A stretch of DNA of 40,006 nt from an uncultured Bacteroidales bacterium (GCA_947588835.1 CANPZS010000017.1:1-40006); one strand, 5' to 3'. Positions 24,460 through 34,332 are shown, counted from the stretch's first letter. The notes: generated by a model not told the origin, from the letters alone. Numbers and translations: made by a program.

Positions 24460-25758
24460 ATGAACAGGATTATGAAAAGAAATGCAATGGTTTTGGCATT
24501 GTTCGCGATGCTGCTGCCTTCGTACGGCGCTTTTGCCGCGGACGAGGGAGGGGAGGCCAAAGCCCATATCAAGCCTTATGGATTTATCCGTAACTACGCC
24601 ATAGTCGATTCCAGAAAGAGCAAGACGCTGACGGAAGAAATATTCTATATCATTCCGCTCGACAAAAGCATGGTGAACGGCGTCGACGTCAATGCGGTGC
24701 CGAACTTCAAGTTCCAGGCCCTCACTACGCGCCTCGGCCTTGACGTGACCGGCTACAAAGTCGGACAGACCAAGATAGAGGGAAAGATAGAGGCCGATTT
24801 CTATTGCCTCAACTCTTCGGGCAATACGCCCACGCTCCGCATGCGTCTCGCCTATATGGATCTGATATGGGATTATGCGGATCTGCGCATCGGACAGGCA
24901 TGGCACCCCATGGCTGCGGACATGCCCCATGGAATCAATCTTGAGACAGGCGTGCCGTTCAATCCTTTCAGCCGCACGGCCCAGATAATGTTCAACGGCC
25001 ATATCGGCAGGCATTTTGTCGTGACCGCGGGCATTCTCGAACAGCTCCAGTACCGTTCATCCGGTCCTGACCAGAGCGACATGACGAAGACCGTGGCAAG
25101 CAACAATTTTGCCAAGCATGCCATGGTGCCGGAGGCCTACGTCGGGCTTACTTTCAAGACCGGCGGATTCCTCGCGAGGGCGGGAGTCGACATGCTCACC
25201 ATCAAGCCGAGGTACGGATACACTTCCGGCGGGGAAAGGATAAAGGACATGCTTTTCACCGTGTCGCCTTTCGTATATGCCCAGTATACTTCCAAAAAGT
25301 TCCAGATAAAGGCCAAGAGCGTGTTCGCGCAGGCGGGGGAGCACATGCAGATGCTCAGCGGCTATGCGGCCGTGGAAAAAGTGAGCGACGCCGAGTACAA
25401 GTATTCTCCGCTGCAGCAGTCCGCTTCGTTTGTGTCCTTCCAGTACGGAGGAGGCGCCCTGCAGGCCCAGATGATGCTTGGATATACCCGGAATTTCGGA
25501 ACGATAAAGCCGGTGCTGAACGGGAACAGCGACTACATTTATGTGAACTCCAACGGGTTCAAGAACATCAATTCCATGTTCCGCGCCACGCCTACGTTGA
25601 TCTACAATCTCGGCAAGTGCCAGTTTGCGCTTGAATACAATATCACCGGAGTGCGTTACGGCGATGTCAATTCGCTTGACAAATACGGGCTTGCGGTCAA
25701 GGATCTGCACACCGTGTTCAATCATCGCGTGTCCCTCATGACCAAGTTCACTTTCTGA
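24460..25758 (+). CDS. outer membrane porin (Bacteroidetes type)
   Basis: The product has a signal peptide (to about residue 27, ending GAFA) and then a beta-barrel rich in alternating aromatic and polar residues. It resembles the porins often found in Bacteroides: KPYGFIRNYAIVDSR at the start, KIEADFYCLN, LRMRLAYMDLIWDYADLRIG and QAWHPMAADMPHG with FNPFSRTAQ in the middle, and a final strand RVSLMTKFTF ending in phenylalanine. It is co-transcribed with the SLC13 carrier, so it may serve as the outer-membrane pore for the same small anions. ATG 24472 is an alternative start that also gives a good signal peptide. Confidence 0.78.
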   Translation: MNRIMKRNAMVLALFAMLLPSYGAFAADEGGEAKAHIKPYGFIRNYAIVDSRKSKTLTEEIFYIIPLDKSMVNGVDVNAVPNFKFQALTTRLGLDVTGYKVGQTKIEGKIEADFYCLNSSGNTPTLRMRLAYMDLIWDYADLRIGQAWHPMAADMPHGINLETGVPFNPFSRTAQIMFNGHIGRHFVVTAGILEQLQYRSSGPDQSDMTKTVASNNFAKHAMVPEAYVGLTFKTGGFLARAGVDMLTIKPRYGYTSGGERIKDMLFTVSPFVYAQYTSKKFQIKAKSVFAQAGEHMQMLSGYAAVEKVSDAEYKYSPLQQSASFVSFQYGGGALQAQMMLGYTRNFGTIKPVLNGNSDYIYVNSNGFKNINSMFRATPTLIYNLGKCQFALEYNITGVRYGDVNSLDKYGLAVKDLHTVFNHRVSLMTKFTF

Positions 25759-25779
25759 CGCGGCGGAGGAGAAATGAAA

Positions 25780-25813
25780 AAGGGCTTGACTAATACTTTT
25801 TAGTCGGGCCCTT
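25780..25813. terminator. long hairpin between the porin and SusC genes
   Basis: AAGGGC-TT-GACTAA (25780-25793) pairs with TTAGTC-GG-GCCCTT (25800-25813) around TACTTT; the two T-G positions can wobble-pair, making a 14-bp stem. The T run is better on the minus strand, so it may stop transcription in both directions and isolate the SusCD unit. Confidence 0.6.
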
Positions 25814-25855
25814 TAGTCGTTCCGGTTCCTTTAAAAAGCAACTTTTCGCGACAAA

Positions 25856-25888
25856 TTTGATGCTTTTCCAAAAAAAGAACTAATTTTG
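25856..25888 (+). promoter_or_regulatory. promoter of the SusCD operon
   Basis: TTTG (25856-25859), a 21-nt spacer and TAATTTTG (25881-25888) match the consensus. The ATG is 59 nt downstream. Confidence 0.6.
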
Positions 25889-25913
25889 TAAGCGGAGCAT
25901 GTTGTTCCGCTTA
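25889..25913 (+). promoter_or_regulatory. 5'-leader stem-loop of SusC
   Basis: TAAGCGGA (25889-25896) and TCCGCTTA (25906-25913) form a perfect 8-bp stem with a 9-nt loop, right at the expected transcription start. It lacks a T run. It could stabilise the mRNA or be an operator; the sequence does not decide. Confidence 0.4.
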
Positions 25914-25947
25914 AAATTATTTATTATTAATCACTAACCTCATTTCT

Positions 25948-28900
25948 ATGGATCGAACATTACTTAAAGTGGTTTCGGCCCTGTTCGTAATGATTGTGGG
26001 GGGGGGTATTTTTAGAGCTTCAAGCATCTGAAAATCAGACATTTCTATCCCAAAATCCGCGTACAACGAAGATTACCGGTACTGTAGTCGACAGTGAGGG
26101 ACCCCTCCCGGGGGCCAACGTAATCGTCAAAGGTACGACCATGGGCACAACCACGAGAGATGACGGCACCTTCGAACTTTCAGGTGTCGCTCCCGACGCA
26201 ACGCTCGAAATCTCTTTTGTCGGGTATGTCACTCAGACCGTGCCGGTCAACAACCGCACGAGCATTGAAATCACATTGACGCCCGATACGCTGCTGGAGG
26301 AGGTTGTCGTAACGGCTTACGGTCAAGTCAAGCAGGCGAAATCCGTCGGTTATGCAACTTCACGTGTCAGCACCACGGAAATCGAGCGCGCCAATGCGGT
26401 GAACCCGATTACGGCCCTGCAAGGCAAGGTCGCGGGCCTGCAAATCAACACCGGCGGGGCTTCTGGCGTCACGTCGTCCTCGGCCATCACAATCCGCGGC
26501 GCGAAATCCATCGACAAGAACAATTCGCCGATCTTTGTCGTGGACGGCATGATCATCCAGGAACCGCTTACGGGCAACCTGGCCGGTACCGACTGGGGCT
26601 CTCAGCTGAAGAACCTCAACCCTGCCGACTATGAGAGCGTAACGGTCCTCAAAGGTGCCGCCGCGACGGCTTTGTATGGTTCGCGCGGTGCCAACGGTGC
26701 GGTGGTCATCGTATCCAAGGGCGGCAAGATGGGCAAGCAGGGCCTGGGCATCGAAGTCAACCAGACGCTGGAGTGGACGGATGTCTATAAATCTCCAGTG
26801 GACATGCAGGACGTGTACGGCCCTGGCGTTTATGCCGACCAGACCATCGGTTCGTTCCTGCCGGACGGCACCTTGTCTCCTTATTCGTCCTACAGCTGGG
26901 GCCCTGCCATGGACGGCCGCTCGCTCAACCAGCGGATGCCCCACGGACGCGAGACGGCTTACGTGCCGCACCCGGACAACTGGAAATCGCTCTATCAGAC
27001 CGGATTGAACAGCACGACCAATATTGCCATCAGCGGCGGCAATGAAAAATCGTCCTTCCGTCTTTCTTACGGTTATATGGACAACAAGGGCGTCTTCCGC
27101 CGCAACGAATTCAACCGCCACAACATCTCGTTCCGCGGAACGACCGAGCTGAACAAGGTCTTTTCCGTCGAGATGGGTATCCAATATGCCTTCTCCAGAG
27201 CGCAGAACGGTGCTTCGCAAGGCGGTTGGGACTGGGGCAACAACGCCGGCATGATTGCGACCTATTATATGAGCCGTAACATGGATATCGCCGACTTCGC
27301 CGCTTCGTACCGCGATCCCGAGACCGGTTCGCTGCAGACCACGTATCCGATGAACAGCTACCTTGCCGCCTATCTGTGGAACCGCGACATGAACCTCAAT
27401 CAACGTTCCGAAAATTCGATGCTGGCCGACCTGACGCTGCGGGCCCGCCTGACCGACTGGCTGACCGCGAGCGCCAAGGTGAACTACAACTACTACGGAT
27501 ATAATTCCCTTTCCAAAGGCTATCCGACAGACCTTTCAAACGCAACCGGCTATTCGTACAGCCGCGGCGGTGAAACCTCGGGCAGCTACAACGCCTTAGG
27601 CATGCTCCAGACATCCAATATCAAATTGGACAAGGGCGGCAATTTCATCCTCGGGGCCATCCTCGCGGCGGAGCTGTACGGAAATACCGCGAGAAACTCG
27701 TGGTCGAAGGCGACCGCCGGCGGCTTCAACGTCCCGGACGTCTTCGCCTTCTCCAACTCGGTGAACCAAATCATCCCGACGTTCAACTATACGCCGCGCA
27801 ACGAGCAGACGTTCGGCCTGTTCGGCATCGTGAACCTCGCGTGGAAAGATCAGCTCTTCCTGGAACTGACCGCCCGCAACGACTGGCTGTCCACGCTGAC
27901 GTATCCGACCTATATCACCGACGGTCAGAACAACTATTCGGTATTCTATCCTTCGGCCAACGCGTCGTGGGCCTTCACCGACACGTTCCGCGACGCCATG
28001 CCCGACTGGTTCTCGTTCGGTAAGCTCCGCGCCTCCATTTCGCGCGTAGGTATGGGTACGGCAGCCTACAGAACGGCCGACGGCTTCGGTGTTTATAGCC
28101 AGGGGACGCTCTATCTGCCCAGCGGATCCACGGTCAACTCGGCCAACCCCAACCTCGGCACCTCGTTCAACAGCGACCTGCGGCCCGAAATCCAGCAGTC
28201 CATCGAACTGGGTACCGACCTTCGCTTCTTCAACGAGCGCCTGAATCTCGACTTCGCCTACTACAAGACCAACACGTTCAACCAGATCATGTCGGTCGGC
28301 TCGGTGGCCGAATCGGGAGCCAGCACCAAACTCATCAATGCCGGAAATATCCAGAACCAGGGTATCGAACTTGAGCTGGAGGCAACGCCGATCCGCACCT
28401 CGGACTGGCGCTGGACGATCGGCGGCAACTTCACCCTGAACCGCGGCAAGATCAAGTCCCTCGATCCCGAGGTCAAGGAGTGGTGCCTGATGGGCGCCTA
28501 CGACGCTGCACCGGAAATCTGGGCCTACGAGGGCGGGGCATTCGGCGTGCTGACCACTTCGCAGAACTCCCGCTACAATTCTCCGGCCGTCGTCGACCCG
28601 GAGACCGGCAAATTCATGCTGATGGGCGGTGATGTCTACAACGGATATGCGCTTTACGACGCGTACACCCAATATGACCGCAACGAAGCGGGCGATCGCG
28701 ACCGCATCGTCCTGGGCAAGGTGGAGCCGGACTTCACCCTCAGCTTCAACACCTCGCTTTCGTGGAAGAATCTCGACCTCTACGTGCAGGCTGACGGCCG
28801 TGTGGGCGGCAACTACTTCTCCAACATGTGGAAATATGCCTCGACCAACGGCAACCTCAAATCCTCTTTGGAAGGCCGCGACAAGGAACATGGCGGCATT

Positions 28901-29398
28901 CCGCGTATCGGACTGGACGGGCAGACGCATTATGACGGCCTGATGCTCGACGCCGTATTCGTGGAAGGAGCCCAGGCCCCGACGCAGAATCCCGACGGTA
29001 CGGCAGGTCCGATGGTCGATGTCGGCGGACTGACCTATGCCGAGGCCATCGCCCAGAAGAACATCATGCCGACCACGACGGCGATGTGGTACGTGGAGAA
29101 CTACGGCTGGGGCGGCGTCTATATTCCGCAGATGCCCAACGCCCTGCAGGACAACACGTGGATCTGCCTGCGCGAAATCACCCTCGGCTACCGGCTGCCC
29201 GAGCGCTTCTGCAAGAGCTTCGGCGCCAACTACCTGCGTCTCGGTTTCACCGTCCGCAATGTCTGCTATCTGCTCAACAAGCTGACCGACGGGCTGAACC
29301 CGGCCTCCATCTCGAGCAACAACCCCTTGCAGCCGATGGACATCGGTGCCGTGCCGTTCTATCGCACGTATGCATTCAACTTAACCGTAAGATTCTAA
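25948..29398 (+). CDS. SusC/RagA-family TonB-dependent outer membrane transporter, out of frame at a G9 tract
   Basis: SusC proteins are 22-strand barrels that import glycans or peptides with a SusD lid. The barrel frame runs from 25994 to 29398: a carboxypeptidase-like domain (ITGTVVDSEGPLPGANV), the TonB-box-like EEVVVTAYG, and a plug (LQGKVAGLQI, IFVVDGMI, VLKGAAATALYGSRGANG). The barrel ends in phenylalanine. There is no STN domain. The natural start is ATG 25948 with a signal-like opening (MDRTLLKVVSALFVMIVGG), but nine G at 25998-26006 put it out of frame, giving a 27-residue product. Eight G would join signal and barrel. A TGA at 25991-25993 closes the barrel frame upstream. So the gene is off as written, by slippage or by sequencing error. 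No glycan enzymes are adjacent. Confidence 0.88.
25998..26006 (+). repeat. nine-G homopolymer inside the SusC signal region
   Basis: Nine consecutive G lie within codons 17-20 after ATG 25948. One G fewer restores the frame with the barrel; two more would do the same. Such tracts are prone to replication slippage in other bacteria and also to sequencing error. Confidence 0.8.
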
Positions 29399-29402
29399 CA
29401 TC

Positions 29403-31352
29403 ATGAAAAAGATCCAGTATATTCTGACGGGGATATGTTCCTTGCTCCTGATGTCCTCCTGTCTGGGCGAGTATCAGGAACTGAACACCAACCCCGAGCA
29501 ATTGGGCAATGTCGACCCGCGCAATGCGTTTACCGGTGCGACGCTCAATTTCAACAACTGCAGCCGTGGTCATCTCACCGGGCTCTATTCCGGATCGATG
29601 ATTTACATGCAATATCTTGTGGGCAACAACGGAGCGTCGCAAGGCAATTACATCACGCTGTCGCAACAGAACAGCCGGCCGGCGCCCTCCAATTATGCCT
29701 ACAGTGAATACTACAATGTCATTACCGACGGAGCCGGAGCCTTCGGCCTGCGTCTGGACAACCTGCTCAATACCCTGATTCCACTTCAGGAACATCCCGA
29801 GCAGTACAACGACGTCGCCGCCATTTCACGCATCTTGATGGCCTACGAGCAATGGCGTATCCTCGATGCCTTCGGGGCCGCGCCGCTGACTGAGGCCTTC
29901 AAGGTTGACGAAGGCATTCGGACACCGCGTTACGACCTGTACCAGCAATCCATCGACGGAACGCCGATGTACGAGGTTCTGGACCGGCAGGTGGCCGACG
30001 CTGTCTCCCAGCTTGGAGCTTCGGATGCTTCGCAGGCCAACCTTGGCGACAACGACTTCTTCTACAAGGGGGATGTCGCCAAATGGATCAAGTTCGGCAA
30101 TACGCTGCGCGTGAAGATGGCCCAGCGGCTGGAAAAGGCCGACAAAGCTTTCTACGACAAAGTCATTGGTGAGGTGCTGACCTCGGCGGACAAAGTCATC
30201 GGCAGCCAGGAGGAATCCTTTGTCTACTGGCATCATCGCGACTACAACAGCAATGTCGACGACATCCAGGATATCACGAAGTCGTATTCGGCCGCCGCGG
30301 CATTCGTCAACTTCCTGAAAGCCTATGACGATCCGCGTCTGCCGCTGCTGGTACGCCGCAACGGTTTCGGCGACAAGAACAACAACACGCAGAACGACAC
30401 GACCTTTACCAATCGGTTCTTCAAGCAGTACCCCGATTATCAGGTGTACTATGAGGCCCTGGACTCCGTGGCCGACTTGCGGGTATTTGCCGAGAACCGG
30501 TACATCGGGCAATCCGCCAATCCGGCCACGAGAAACGCGAACCCCAATTTCTACGGGAATGCGTGGGTTGATTTCTTCATGCCGATTCTTGACGAGAATG
30601 GCCAGCCCCAGAAGGACGAGGACGGAAAGACGCTCACGGCGACCGAACAGCTGCGCGGTTTTTCACAGTTCGAGAGCCGCTATTTCGTCAAGAACGGCGG
30701 CGCCCGCGGCAACGTCAACATGAATGTACGCTGCATGGAGGACGCGCAATTCATTCAGAACAGCGAGAGCCTGCAGGCTTTTACGCCCATGCTCACCTAT
30801 CCGGAAACCTGCTTCATGCTGGCGGAAATCGCCGTCAAGAAAGGTAGCGGCGTGGCCGGAAAAGATGCCACGGCATGGTACCGTGAGGGCATTCGTGCTG
30901 CCATGGTGCAGCTGCGGACCTGGGCGGAAAACTGCAAGGTCGTGGCACAGACCGGGCCCGTCGACGAAACGACTTTCACCGACCCGCTGACGGACGCCGA
31001 GATCGACGCCTATCTGGCACGCCCGGAGTTCCAGACCGCTACGTTGGAGAAAATCATCTCGCAGCAGTGGGTGAACCTCTTCATGCAGGCCAACGAAATG
31101 TGGGCGACCTGGAAGCGCACCGGCCTGCCGAGCTTCAACGCGGATGGCACCCCCGAAGGGGGCGTGGCCCATTTCGAGGAGGTGAAGAACGACGGCACCG
31201 ATCTCGTGATTCCGCGCCGCAACGCTTTGCCGACGCCCAACTCGCTGAATATGGAAAACTATAATGCCGCTCTTGAGGCATTGAAGAGCGACCCGAAGTA
31301 CGGTACCGACTACGACCGCACCGAGGGACGCATCTGGTGGGACGTGGAATAA
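29403..31352 (+). CDS. SusD/RagB-family lipoprotein
   Basis: SusD proteins cap the SusC barrel on the cell surface and bind the substrate. The 649-residue product has a lipoprotein signal with MSSC (C20) and then the family opening EYQELNTNPEQLG. It has TPR-like helices and the family C-terminus ending in EGRIWWDVE. It begins 4 nt after susC and ends before a strong terminator. The typical SusD helices EQWRILDAFGAAPLTEAF and TLRVKMAQRLEKAD are present. Lack of nearby glycosidases or peptidases leaves the substrate open. Like its partner it makes little use of the ATA isoleucine codon that is frequent in the core genes upstream. Confidence 0.9.
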   Translation: MKKIQYILTGICSLLLMSSCLGEYQELNTNPEQLGNVDPRNAFTGATLNFNNCSRGHLTGLYSGSMIYMQYLVGNNGASQGNYITLSQQNSRPAPSNYAYSEYYNVITDGAGAFGLRLDNLLNTLIPLQEHPEQYNDVAAISRILMAYEQWRILDAFGAAPLTEAFKVDEGIRTPRYDLYQQSIDGTPMYEVLDRQVADAVSQLGASDASQANLGDNDFFYKGDVAKWIKFGNTLRVKMAQRLEKADKAFYDKVIGEVLTSADKVIGSQEESFVYWHHRDYNSNVDDIQDITKSYSAAAAFVNFLKAYDDPRLPLLVRRNGFGDKNNNTQNDTTFTNRFFKQYPDYQVYYEALDSVADLRVFAENRYIGQSANPATRNANPNFYGNAWVDFFMPILDENGQPQKDEDGKTLTATEQLRGFSQFESRYFVKNGGARGNVNMNVRCMEDAQFIQNSESLQAFTPMLTYPETCFMLAEIAVKKGSGVAGKDATAWYREGIRAAMVQLRTWAENCKVVAQTGPVDETTFTDPLTDAEIDAYLARPEFQTATLEKIISQQWVNLFMQANEMWATWKRTGLPSFNADGTPEGGVAHFEEVKNDGTDLVIPRRNALPTPNSLNMENYNAALEALKSDPKYGTDYDRTEGRIWWDVE

Positions 31353-31370
31353 TCGTCCGCATGAATTTTT

Positions 31371-31400
31371 ATCCCCGCCGGCACCCCGGCGGGGATTTTT
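31371..31400 (+). terminator. terminator after SusD
   Basis: ATCCCCGCCGG (31371-31381) and CCGGCGGGGAT (31386-31396) form a perfect 11-bp stem with a CACC loop followed by T residues. It ends the SusCD operon. The remaining 170 nt before the next gene show no clear promoter match. Confidence 0.9.
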
Positions 31401-31571
31401 ATATGCCTGCACTTGCATATGTGGCTGTTTTTCCGTATCTTCACTACGAAGTAAAGTATCTTGTTGAACACAAGAAGTGTCAGACATCGCAGATTACTCA
31501 AAGTCAATTAAATACAATAGCCATATTTATAACTGATTATCAATAATTTAACTTCTAATATAATAAAGAAG

Positions 31572-32627
31572 ATGGGTTTCGCTAAGAGCATGAGAATAAA
31601 CTTGTTTCTGGCCAGTGCCGCTTTGCTTTCGGCATTGGCCGTTTCCTGCATTAAGGAAAAAGACCATTTTCTGCGCACACTTTCACTTGATCCTGTTCCC
31701 CTTGAAGCTGTCGATTCAATAAATATAGACCGTTTCAATCTGTTTCAGGCGAGGAACGTTGTCGCACTTGATGACGGATGGATATTATTGTCTTCAGTTA
31801 AAGGGGACTACAACCTTATGTTCTTGAATCTCTATACTTCGGAACATTTCTTTGCAATCAGAAAGGGCAGAGGCCCCGGAGAAATAATTAGCGGGAGCAG
31901 TCTTCACAGATATGAAGACGGGGCTGCATTCTATGACGGCAATAATGCAACATGTGTGAAGGTCAGCCTTAATAAGGGGGCATCAGGATCTTCTGTAGTG
32001 ATTGATACAATCGGCGTTTTTAACAGTGATCCTTCAAGACCTGTATATATGACGACTTGTGGGGAGGGAGGATTCATATCAGGCAACCTCACGGATGACA
32101 AAGTCTGGTATTCCTATTATGACAGCACGGGTCGCATACTGTCCGATATCGGTATGCTGCAGTTTGATGAACTTTCCGTCGGAGGTGATAGAATAATTTC
32201 ATGGATGCTGAGTTCCGTGTATACATCCGACCCTGCGGGAAAGAGAGTATGTGTCGCCAATGTAATGTCTCCATCGCTGTCATTTTCCGAAGTGGATGCA
32301 GGAATACTTCGGGAATATAAACGGTATACAAATGCCCCTGACATAACAAACGGAAGATTGACCGAAGAATCCAGGAGTGCCTTCAACGGCATAGATTCAG
32401 ACGACAAATATGTCTATGTGATTTATTCCGGGCATAAGATAAGGAATGATGTCTTGCCGTCAAATGAATGCAGGCACCTCATCGTATACGACTGGGACGG
32501 CAATCCGGTAAAGCGATATATCCTGAACAGGAATGTATGTTCTGTGCATATTGACGGGGACACGTTATGGTGCGCAAGCGAATACCCTGAAAGCTGCGTG
32601 TACAGGTTTGAGTTGCCGAAATCTTAA
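31572..32627 (+). CDS. six-bladed beta-propeller lipoprotein (TolB-like), copy 1
   Basis: The 351-residue product has a lipoprotein signal with AVSC (C26) and then repeated strand-rich blades of the TolB-like six-bladed type common in Bacteroidales NVEALA loci. Marks are FNLFQARNVVALDDGWILL, the RKGRGPGE turn, and a C-terminal blade with IVYDWDGNPVKRYIL. Its role is unknown; a surface or periplasmic binding role is typical speculation. It is intact, but a shorter degraded copy lies at 34372-34825 beyond hipBA, sharing nearly identical DNA at the 3' end. ATG 31590 is an alternative start giving a more usual signal. Confidence 0.75.
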   Translation: MGFAKSMRINLFLASAALLSALAVSCIKEKDHFLRTLSLDPVPLEAVDSINIDRFNLFQARNVVALDDGWILLSSVKGDYNLMFLNLYTSEHFFAIRKGRGPGEIISGSSLHRYEDGAAFYDGNNATCVKVSLNKGASGSSVVIDTIGVFNSDPSRPVYMTTCGEGGFISGNLTDDKVWYSYYDSTGRILSDIGMLQFDELSVGGDRIISWMLSSVYTSDPAGKRVCVANVMSPSLSFSEVDAGILREYKRYTNAPDITNGRLTEESRSAFNGIDSDDKYVYVIYSGHKIRNDVLPSNECRHLIVYDWDGNPVKRYILNRNVCSVHIDGDTLWCASEYPESCVYRFELPKS

Positions 32628-32725
32628 GATGCCGAAGAATAAGGGCGATAAACTGCTGAATAGACCGGCAAACTGTCATCATTGATCCATCACGTAAAAG
32701 CCATATTAAAATAACGAAAAAACAC

Positions 32726-32744
32726 TATATTTGCATATTATATG
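32726..32744 (+). promoter_or_regulatory. hipBA promoter with palindromic candidate operator
   Basis: TATATTTG (32726-32733) is a -7 element. The 11-nt CATAT-T-ATATG palindrome at 32734-32744 follows immediately and would cover the transcription start, as expected for HipB autorepression. The -33 box is poor. Confidence 0.45.
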
Positions 32745-32757
32745 ATGTGTTGAGCGT

Positions 32758-33078
32758 ATGGCGAAGAATACGATGGGGACAAGGCTGCCCCGCAAGTTGG
32801 AGCAGAAGATGCAGGTCGTGGGCGAACAGATACGGCTGGCCCGGCTGCGCAGAAATCTGAGCGTGGCACAGGTCGCCGAGCGTGCAACCTGCTCGCCGCT
32901 GACCGTTTCACGCATCGAAAAAGGCGCTCCGACCGTCGCCATTGGCATCTATCTGCGTGTACTCTATGCGTTGCAACTGGACGATGACATTCTGTGGCTC
33001 GCCAAAGAGGATACACTCGGTCGGGCATTGCAGGATTTGTCGCTCAAACATCGGGCAAGGGCATCCAAAAAGGCGTAG
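32758..33078 (+). CDS. hipB: HipB-like antitoxin, XRE-family regulator
   Basis: HipB-type proteins bind operator DNA and the HipA kinase, keeping it inactive. The 106-residue product has a helix-turn-helix of the XRE type: QIRLARLRRNLSVAQVAERA and then CSPLTVSRIEKG as the recognition helix, followed by GIYLRVLYALQLDDDI. A basic tail ends it. hipA starts 3 nt after the stop. The pair lies between an intact and a degraded propeller gene, which suggests a later insertion, though no direct repeat marks the ends. Confidence 0.85.
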   Translation: MAKNTMGTRLPRKLEQKMQVVGEQIRLARLRRNLSVAQVAERATCSPLTVSRIEKGAPTVAIGIYLRVLYALQLDDDILWLAKEDTLGRALQDLSLKHRARASKKA

Positions 33079-33081
33079 CGG

Positions 33082-34332
33082 ATGAAAAAACTTTATGTAT
33101 ATGCCGACTTCGATTGGCTGAAAGATGCGGAGTTCGTCGGTGAGTTGAGTTACGAATCGCTGCGCGGCTCGGACAGTTACGGGTTCAAGTTCAGCGACCG
33201 GTGGCTCAAACGGCACGGCGACATCTTCTTGAGCGATGACCTCAACAACTATCCCGGTCAGCAATACACGCAGCCCGACCGGGATCTGTTCGGCTGCTTC
33301 GCCGATGCGCTGCCCGACCGCTGGGGGCGCATCCTGCTGTTGCGTCGCGAACAGATACTGGCGGCAGAGGAACATCGTCGCGTGCGACGGTTATCGTCGT
33401 TTGACTGTCTGACGGGCATCGATGATTACTCCCGTATGGGCGGCTTTCGGTTCAAGGAGACACCCGACGGCGAATTTATCAATATGAATGAGTCGCTGCG
33501 TATTCCGCCATTGACCGATATGCGCGTGTTGGTTGCCGCCAGCGAGGAGATAGAACGGAGCGAGGAACAGAACCGGCTGCCCGACAAGCGATGGATTGCC
33601 CAGTTGATACAGCCGGGTTCGTCGTTGGGCGGTGCGCGCCCCAAAGCGAGCGTTATCGACACTGATGGACGTCTCTGTGTCACCAAGTTCCCTTCGCGCA
33701 AGGATGACTACGATGTCGGTCTGTGGGAACATTTCAGTCACCTGCTTGCCGCCGAAGCGGGCATCAATGCGGCTGCAACAAAGGTCATTCCGGCCAATGA
33801 CAAATACCACGCGCTGCTCTCGCGCCGTTTCGACCGCACCGATGACAACCGACGCATCCACTTCGCCTCGGCGATGACGCTGCTGGGACTTGCCGACGGC
33901 GACAGTGCCGCGACAGGACACGGCTATCTCGACATTGTGGATTTCATTGTGCGAGGCTGTACGCAGGTCGAGGCCAATCTGCAAGAGTTGTTCCGGCGGG
34001 TGGCGTTCAACATATGCATCGGCAACAGCGATGACCATTTCCGCAATCACGGATTTCTGCTCACGGCCAAAGGGTGGACGCTGGCGCCCGCCTATGATCT
34101 GAATCCCACGCTGAATGAGTATCAGAGCCTGCTCATCTCGCCGTCGTCCAACAAGGCGGATTTATCAATTCTTTTGGAGGCTTGCGAAGAGTATATGCTC
34201 ACGGCGAAGGTGGCGGAACAGCTTATTGCAGAGGTTACCGCCGCCGTTCGCGACTGGCGGATAATTGCGCAGCGAATCGGCATCGCCAAACAAGAACTGG
34301 ATATGTTCGAGGATCGATTTATCAGCCAGTAA
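33082..34332 (+). CDS. hipA: HipA-family serine/threonine kinase toxin
   Basis: HipA kinases phosphorylate a cytoplasmic target (glutamyl-tRNA synthetase in E. coli) and slow growth. The 416-residue product has an N-terminal HipA_N-like domain with FADALPDRWGR (73-83) and the ATP loop SLGGARPKA (181-189). Further on are the lysine in CVTKFPS (K202), LLSRRFDR, the catalytic GNSDDHFRNHGF (314-325) and the metal-binding APAYDLNPT (D339). All key residues are present, so it should be active. It belongs to the full-length one-gene HipA type, not the split HipS/HipT type. The target here is unknown. Confidence 0.88.
   Translation: MKKLYVYADFDWLKDAEFVGELSYESLRGSDSYGFKFSDRWLKRHGDIFLSDDLNNYPGQQYTQPDRDLFGCFADALPDRWGRILLLRREQILAAEEHRRVRRLSSFDCLTGIDDYSRMGGFRFKETPDGEFINMNESLRIPPLTDMRVLVAASEEIERSEEQNRLPDKRWIAQLIQPGSSLGGARPKASVIDTDGRLCVTKFPSRKDDYDVGLWEHFSHLLAAEAGINAAATKVIPANDKYHALLSRRFDRTDDNRRIHFASAMTLLGLADGDSAATGHGYLDIVDFIVRGCTQVEANLQELFRRVAFNICIGNSDDHFRNHGFLLTAKGWTLAPAYDLNPTLNEYQSLLISPSSNKADLSILLEACEEYMLTAKVAEQLIAEVTAAVRDWRIIAQRIGIAKQELDMFEDRFISQ

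Noticed and set aside
25994..26003. TTG 25994 as the true SusC start
   Set aside because: It would give no signal peptide and has no ribosome-binding site, while ATG 25948 provides both a promoter-spaced start and a signal in the adjacent frame.
26360..28930. Long minus-strand open frames (347 and 444 codons) opposite SusC
   Set aside because: They lie fully inside a recognisable SusC reading frame, have no ribosome-binding site or family match, and arise from its GC-rich third positions.
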